Source: Acidimicrobiaceae bacterium (GTDB taxonomy: Bacteria; Actinomycetota; Acidimicrobiia; Acidimicrobiales; RAAP-2). Taken from it: 33,955 nt of DNA. Location of the stretch: positions 1 to 33,955 of the forward strand of contig PLZP01000120.1 in the NCBI GenBank assembly GCA_003152215.1, written 5' to 3'. Under the pieces are notes generated by a model that was given only the letters and a program-made list of their open reading frames with translations, made no database searches and was not told where the DNA came from. Shown here piece by piece: positions 30,738 to 33,955 of the stretch (the first letter of the stretch is position 1; the number at the start of each line of letters is the position of its first letter). The translations under genes were made by a program, and so were the position numbers.

Positions 30738-31814
30738 CTAACCTAGGAGCCGAACGTGGTCAAGGGCCTCGATGCGGGCCTCGGCCATACGATTCGCGGC
30801 CAAGTACGCCGAGATGTTGTCACGATCCGCAATCGCGAAGACCTCCTCGGTGCGCTCGAATATCCTCCGCACGTTGAACATGGCCCGCTCGCGCTGCAGT
30901 CCGCCCTTACGGAATCGGTCCGTGTCGAGGATCGTGCCGCCCGAATTCGCCACGTAGTCAACGGCGTAGATAATCCCTCGCGCGTCGAGGGCGCCGGCGT
31001 CACGCTCTTCGTCGGCGAAGATGTTATTAGCCGATCCAGCGACGATCTTCGCCTTTAGGCGCGGAATCGTCTCGGGGTTGATGACTCCGCCCAGTGCGTA
31101 GGGCGCGAAGATGTCGACGTCCTGATCGTAGATTTCGCCTGGCGCCACGGCACTGACGCCCTCGCGCTCGAGCGCTCGAGCGACCTTCAGTTCGTCAACG
31201 TCCGAAACAACGACCTCGGCCCCGTGCTCGAGCAGCATCCCGAGTGCGTTCCAGCCCACCGCCCCGAGACCCTGGAGCGCCACGCGGCGACCCTTCAATT
31301 CTGGCGATCCCCACGCTCGCGCGGCGCAGGCGCGCGTTGCCTCCACCGAACCGAGGGCCGTCGCCGGCGCGATATCGCCGGCGCCGCCACAGTGTTCGGG
31401 CAGGGTCACGAGGTGGTCGGTCTCGGTGTACATGACCTCCATATCCTCCAGCGTCGTACCAACATCCTCGCCAGTTTGGAACTCGCCACCGAGCTGATCG
31501 ACCATACGACCAAAGGCCCGTAGTAGTGCTTCGCTCTTGTCCGTTTTCGGATCCCCGATGATGACAGCCTTGCCGCCACCCATGTTCAGTCCTGCGGCCG
31601 CGTACTTGTACGTCATGCCCCTCGCGAGACGCAGGGCGTCCATGATGGCGTCTTGTTCAGAGGCGTAGGTCCACATCCGACAACCGCCGGTCGCCGGTCC
31701 GAGAGCCGTTGAGTGAATGGCGATCACTGCGCGAAGGCCCACGTCGGTGTCGTTACAGAGCACCAGTTTCTTGAACCCGTAGCGTTGCATGTAGTCCAAC
31801 ACCGGTGCGTCCAT
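30738..31814 (-). CDS. Leucine dehydrogenase (Glu/Leu/Phe/Val dehydrogenase family)
   Basis: 358 residues from ATG 31814, preceded by GTGGGAG; GTG four codons upstream is less likely. The catalytic domain shows 'LGPATGGCRMWTYASEQDAI', Lys70 in 'GMTYKYAAAGLNMGGGKAVI' for substrate and Lys82 as catalytic base. The NAD domain begins 'VALQGLGAVGWNALGMLLEH' near 185. The length (about 360) and the 'LNMGGGKAVIIGDP' wording fit leucine/valine dehydrogenases rather than the 410-450-residue glutamate enzymes. It deaminates branched-chain amino acids to 2-oxoacids and ammonia, feeding the E1-E2-E3 complex encoded in the same operon. First gene of that operon; divergent from an aminotransferase, with element copy C between them. 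Confidence 0.9.
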   Translation of the reverse strand: MDAPVLDYMQRYGFKKLVLCNDTDVGLRAVIAIHSTALGPATGGCRMWTYASEQDAIMDALRLARGMTYKYAAAGLNMGGGKAVIIGDPKTDKSEALLRAFGRMVDQLGGEFQTGEDVGTTLEDMEVMYTETDHLVTLPEHCGGAGDIAPATALGSVEATRACAARAWGSPELKGRRVALQGLGAVGWNALGMLLEHGAEVVVSDVDELKVARALEREGVSAVAPGEIYDQDVDIFAPYALGGVINPETIPRLKAKIVAGSANNIFADEERDAGALDARGIIYAVDYVANSGGTILDTDRFRKGGLQRERAMFNVRRIFERTEEVFAIADRDNISAYLAANRMAEARIEALDHVRLLG

Positions 31815-31870
31815 ACTCACTCCCACTGCTCAATTAACGGCCCGTGCGCCAGCTCACCCACGGTCGTTTC

Positions 31871-31884
31871 CCCATTGGTATGGG
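31871..31884. promoter_or_regulatory. CCCAT-TGGT-ATGGG dyad near element copy C
   Basis: A perfect 5-bp inverted repeat with a 4-bp spacer, 57-70 bp upstream of the leucine dehydrogenase start and 20 bp from element copy C. TTGGTATGG resembles the AATGGTATAC word of the element, so it could be a second, weaker site for the same regulator. Confidence 0.35.
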
Positions 31885-31903
31885 CTAGTCGCCGACCACA
31901 CCA

Positions 31904-31947
31904 TAATGGTATACTGTTCTGAATGCAAGAAGGAATTCTGTGATGCA
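31904..31947 (+). promoter_or_regulatory. Repeated 44-bp element, copy C
   Basis: 41/44 identical to copy B and 38/44 to copy A. TAATGGTATACT (extended -10 TGG-TATACT and GGTATAC core), CTGAATGCAAG, AAGAAGGAATTCTG and ATG (31943) plus a His codon follow in the same order without gaps. It lies in the 252-bp divergent region between leucine dehydrogenase (leftward) and the aminotransferase at 32067 (rightward), toward which it reads. This is the only copy with an intact gene downstream in its own direction. Confidence 0.75.
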
Positions 31948-31990
31948 TCCTAATTCGGAGAGCTCATTTCGGGCCCCTCGAGCGTTCTAG
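31943..31990 (+). CDS. 15-residue leader frame before the aminotransferase
   Basis: ATG 31943 to TAG 31988-31990, encoding MHPNSESSFRAPRAF. AAGAAGGAA precedes it as a ribosome binding site. The first nine residues share M-H-x-N-x-E-x-x-F with the frame that starts in copy A (MHANGELDF). It lies 77 bp upstream of the aminotransferase start. It could be an attenuator-type leader peptide or a relic of a duplicated gene start. Translation unproven. Confidence 0.3.
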   Translation: MHPNSESSFRAPRAF

Positions 31991-32066
31991 GACTGGTCTT
32001 TCACCTCGCCGAGAGATAACGCCATCGAATAACGACGCGCCACGCTGACATATATAAGGGGGCACG

Positions 32067-33479
32067 ATGAAAGCGCCGGACAACAGCGAAGACAGCACCG
32101 TCGGAACCAGTCACGACCTCTCCGAGCGGGCCCGTCGACACCTCTGGCTCGAGGTGACGCGGATGGGCTCGTTCTCGCAGACCAACGAGATCCCGGTCAT
32201 CGTGCGCGGCGAGGGGGCGTACCTCTGGGACGCGAAAGGCAACCGCTACTTCGACGGACTCTCGGCTCTCTACACCAACCAGCTCGGCTACGGCCGCCCG
32301 GACATCGCCGACGTCGCCGCCCGCCAGATCCTCGAACTCTCGTACTTTCCTCTATGGACCTACGCCCACCCCCGCGCCATTGAGCTCGCCGAGAAGATCG
32401 CCAGCCTCGCACCCGGTGACCTCAACCGTGTGTTCTTCTCCACCGGCGGTGGCGACGCGGTCGAGACCGCGTGGAAACTCGCGCGCCAGTATCACCGCCT
32501 GCGCGGGGACATGGATCGCTACAAGATCATCAGCCGCAACATCGCCTACCACGGCACGACGATGGGGGCCCTCGCGATCACGTCGGTCGACGCTTATCGC
32601 GAGAACTTTCAACCGCTCACCCCGGGCGGCATCAAGGTCACCAATACCGATTTTTACCACGCCGTTGAGTTCGCCGACGACCACAAGGCCTTCGGCCTCT
32701 GGTCGGCCGGCCAGATCGAAGCGACCATCGTGCGCGAAGGTCCCGAGAGCGTGGCGGCCGTCATCCTCGAGCCGGTCCAGAACGCCGGGGGCTGTTTCAC
32801 GCCGCCGCCGGGCTACTGGCAGGAAGTGCGCGCGATCTGTGATCGCTATGGCGTCCTGCTCATCTCCGACGAGGTCATCTGCGCTTTCGGGCGTCTCGGC
32901 ACGTGGTTCGGTGGTCAGAAGTACGACTACGTCCCCGACATCATCTGCTGCGCCAAGGGGATCACGTCGGGCTACTCGCCACTGGGCGCGATCATTGTCT
33001 CAGATCGCGTCGCCGAACCGTTCATGCACGGCGACACCACCTTCAGTCACGGTTTCACCTACGCGGGCCATCCAGTCTCGTGCGCGGTGGCGCTCAAATG
33101 CATCGAGATATTCGAAGACGAGCACATCCTCGAGAACGTGCGGGATAACGAGGAGTACTTCGAGGCGAGCCTCGAGTCCCTGCTCGACTTACCGATCGTA
33201 GGTGACGTGCGCGGTGCCGGCTACTTCTGGGGCATCGAACTCGTGAAGGACAAGGAGAAGAAAGAGGCCTTCGTCGGTGATGAGGCTCACTACTTGCTGC
33301 GCAACTACGTCGTACCCGAGATGTTCCGTCGCGGCCTCTACTGTCGCGTAGATGATCGAGGTGAGACCGTCGTGCAGTTGGCACCGCCGCTGATCTCGAC
33401 GCGAGCCGATATCGACTTCATGGCCGGCACCCTTCGAGAGGTTTTTGACGGGGCGCACCGACATCTTTTAAAGGCTTAA
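32067..33479 (+). CDS. Class III aminotransferase, polyamine/omega-amino acid:pyruvate type
   Basis: 470 residues from ATG 32067 with AAGGGGG upstream. Class III PLP fold: 'YFDGLSALYTNQLGYGRPDI' (61-80), 'VFFSTGGGDAVETAWKLARQ', 'NIAYHGTTMGALAIT' (158-172), Asp268 in 'LLISDEVICAFGRLGTWFGG', Schiff-base Lys297 in 'CCAKGITSGYSPLGA', and 'HGFTYAGHPVSCAVALK'. The wording is close to putrescine/beta-alanine/taurine:pyruvate aminotransferases (SpuC-like). It would move the amino group of a diamine or omega-amino acid to pyruvate. It is alone on this strand, divergent from the leucine dehydrogenase operon and downstream of element copy C, so it is probably controlled together with that operon. Substrate uncertain. 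Confidence 0.88.
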   Translation: MKAPDNSEDSTVGTSHDLSERARRHLWLEVTRMGSFSQTNEIPVIVRGEGAYLWDAKGNRYFDGLSALYTNQLGYGRPDIADVAARQILELSYFPLWTYAHPRAIELAEKIASLAPGDLNRVFFSTGGGDAVETAWKLARQYHRLRGDMDRYKIISRNIAYHGTTMGALAITSVDAYRENFQPLTPGGIKVTNTDFYHAVEFADDHKAFGLWSAGQIEATIVREGPESVAAVILEPVQNAGGCFTPPPGYWQEVRAICDRYGVLLISDEVICAFGRLGTWFGGQKYDYVPDIICCAKGITSGYSPLGAIIVSDRVAEPFMHGDTTFSHGFTYAGHPVSCAVALKCIEIFEDEHILENVRDNEEYFEASLESLLDLPIVGDVRGAGYFWGIELVKDKEKKEAFVGDEAHYLLRNYVVPEMFRRGLYCRVDDRGETVVQLAPPLISTRADIDFMAGTLREVFDGAHRHLLKA

Positions 33480-33509
33480 TCGATCGGCCCGACCTGGCAT
33501 AAAGGGATC

Positions 33510-33539
33510 AGCCTGTAGAAGACAAAAGTGCTTCAGGCT
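33510..33539. terminator. Possible bidirectional terminator between convergent genes
   Basis: AGCCTG (33510-33515) pairs with CAGGCT (33534-33539), and AAG/CTT inside can extend the stem with a 3-base bulge. A short T-rich stretch (TTTA) follows on the plus strand. It lies between the ends of the aminotransferase and the LLM oxidoreductase. Weak but well placed. Confidence 0.4.
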
Positions 33540-33588
33540 TTAGGTGTGACGACCCTGATACCCATCCGCCATGATTGTGTCGAACATC

Positions 33589-33955
33589 TCAACGCCATCC
33601 AAGCGCTGGCGCAACATCGCTCAACAGCGTCTCAAGCACGTGGGCGCAGTAGTCGACGCCGAGTTGATTGGGGATTGTGAGTAGCAACGTGTCGGCTCTG
33701 GCAATCGCCTCATCTTGGGCCAACTGCTCGATCAGCTGCTCAGGCGACGCGGCGTAGGTCTTACCGAAGCGCGCTATGCCGCCGTCAATGTAGCCGATCT
33801 GGTCCTGTGAATCGCCTTCGCGACCAAAATACGAGCGATCAAGGTCGCTGACGATCGGAAAGATACTGCGACTGACCGAGACACGAGGCTTACGCGTGTG
33901 GCCTGAAGTGGCCCAGGCCGTACGGAACAACTCGATCTGCTCGGCCTGCAGTTGA
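33589..33955 (-). CDS. LLM-class flavin-dependent oxidoreductase, C-terminal part
   Basis: The frame is open from the window edge to TGA 33589-33591, about 121 residues; the N-terminus lies beyond the window. The visible end matches bacterial luciferase-like monooxygenases: 'AEQIELFRTAWATSGHTRKP' followed by 'RVSVSRSIFPIVSDLDR', then 'GKTYAASPEQLIEQLAQDEA' and 'ADTLLLTIPNQLGVDYCAHV'. That C-terminal 'L...P...G.....H.LE' pattern is common in the family. Such enzymes use reduced FMN or F420 to oxidise small molecules. Convergent with the aminotransferase and probably unrelated to it. A TTG at 33930 is an internal codon, not a real start. Confidence 0.75.
   Translation of the reverse strand, partial: QLQAEQIELFRTAWATSGHTRKPRVSVSRSIFPIVSDLDRSYFGREGDSQDQIGYIDGGIARFGKTYAASPEQLIEQLAQDEAIARADTLLLTIPNQLGVDYCAHVLETLLSDVAPALGWR

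Noticed and set aside
1-33955. CRISPR array or phage structural genes
   Set aside because: No regularly spaced repeats of 24-40 bp and no phage morphogenesis or integrase genes were seen.

Overview
The window looks like actinobacterial chromosome. Genes are dense, mostly GC-rich and often joined by 1-4 base stop/start overlaps; GTG starts are common. The enzyme set (FluG-type glutamine synthetases, a HapCD-type hydroquinone dioxygenase, an IclR regulator of the PcaR type, a leucine dehydrogenase) fits Actinobacteria, possibly Acidimicrobiia. The genus cannot be read from the sequence.

Left edge (1-1342): the C-terminal end of a probable IS110-type transposase, a small TPR protein, then about 670 bp without a convincing gene. 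This stretch holds the 3' half of a tRNA-Gly(CCC) gene (838-884), a possible second degenerate copy (1190-1224) and short tandem repeats. A 25-bp piece of the same tRNA recurs with one mismatch at 13104-13128. The 12.3 kb between the two copies therefore looks like an integrated island.

Island (about 0.84-13.13 kb): a nearly self-contained aromatic catabolic unit. Divergent operons flank a 103-bp promoter region. To the left run an IclR regulator, two CoA-transferase subunits and a thiolase. To the right run hydroquinone 1,2-dioxygenase small and large subunits, a semialdehyde dehydrogenase, maleylacetate reductase and hydroxyquinol 1,2-dioxygenase. Together they predict hydroquinone to 4-hydroxymuconic semialdehyde to maleylacetate to 3-oxoadipate to 3-oxoadipyl-CoA to succinyl-CoA plus acetyl-CoA, with hydroxyquinol entering at maleylacetate. 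No ring hydroxylase that would make hydroquinone is present. A carboxymuconolactone decarboxylase-family protein, a small membrane protein and a HigBA-type toxin-antitoxin pair complete the island. No integrase is visible.

Right part (13.45-33.5 kb, visibly richer in GC): a nitrogen and amine catabolic region. A leftward operon encodes an APC permease, a class III aminotransferase and a FluG-like amidohydrolase. Around it lie two glutamine synthetase paralogues of the gamma-glutamylamide synthetase kind, an Orn/Lys/Arg-type decarboxylase and an M20 amidohydrolase. A seven-gene leftward operon follows: leucine dehydrogenase, GntR/FCD regulator, SDR, then E1alpha, E1beta, E2 and E3 of a branched-chain 2-oxoacid dehydrogenase type complex. 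A divergent class III aminotransferase and the end of an LLM flavin-dependent oxidoreductase close the window. The set suggests uptake of amines or amino acids, amine capture by gamma-glutamylation, transamination, amide hydrolysis and oxidation of the resulting oxoacid.

The most unusual signal is a 44-bp element present three times (17804-17847, 21510-21553, 31904-31947; 38-41 of 44 bases identical pairwise). It combines a GGTATAC core, an extended -10-like box, a Shine-Dalgarno-like stretch and a start codon followed by a His codon. Each copy lies upstream of one of the catabolic transcription units and points away from it. It is a candidate shared operator/promoter or leader-peptide element for the whole amine region. 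Also notable are a perfect 17-bp inverted repeat inside an aminotransferase coding sequence and a SHOCT-domain gene that has lost its start.
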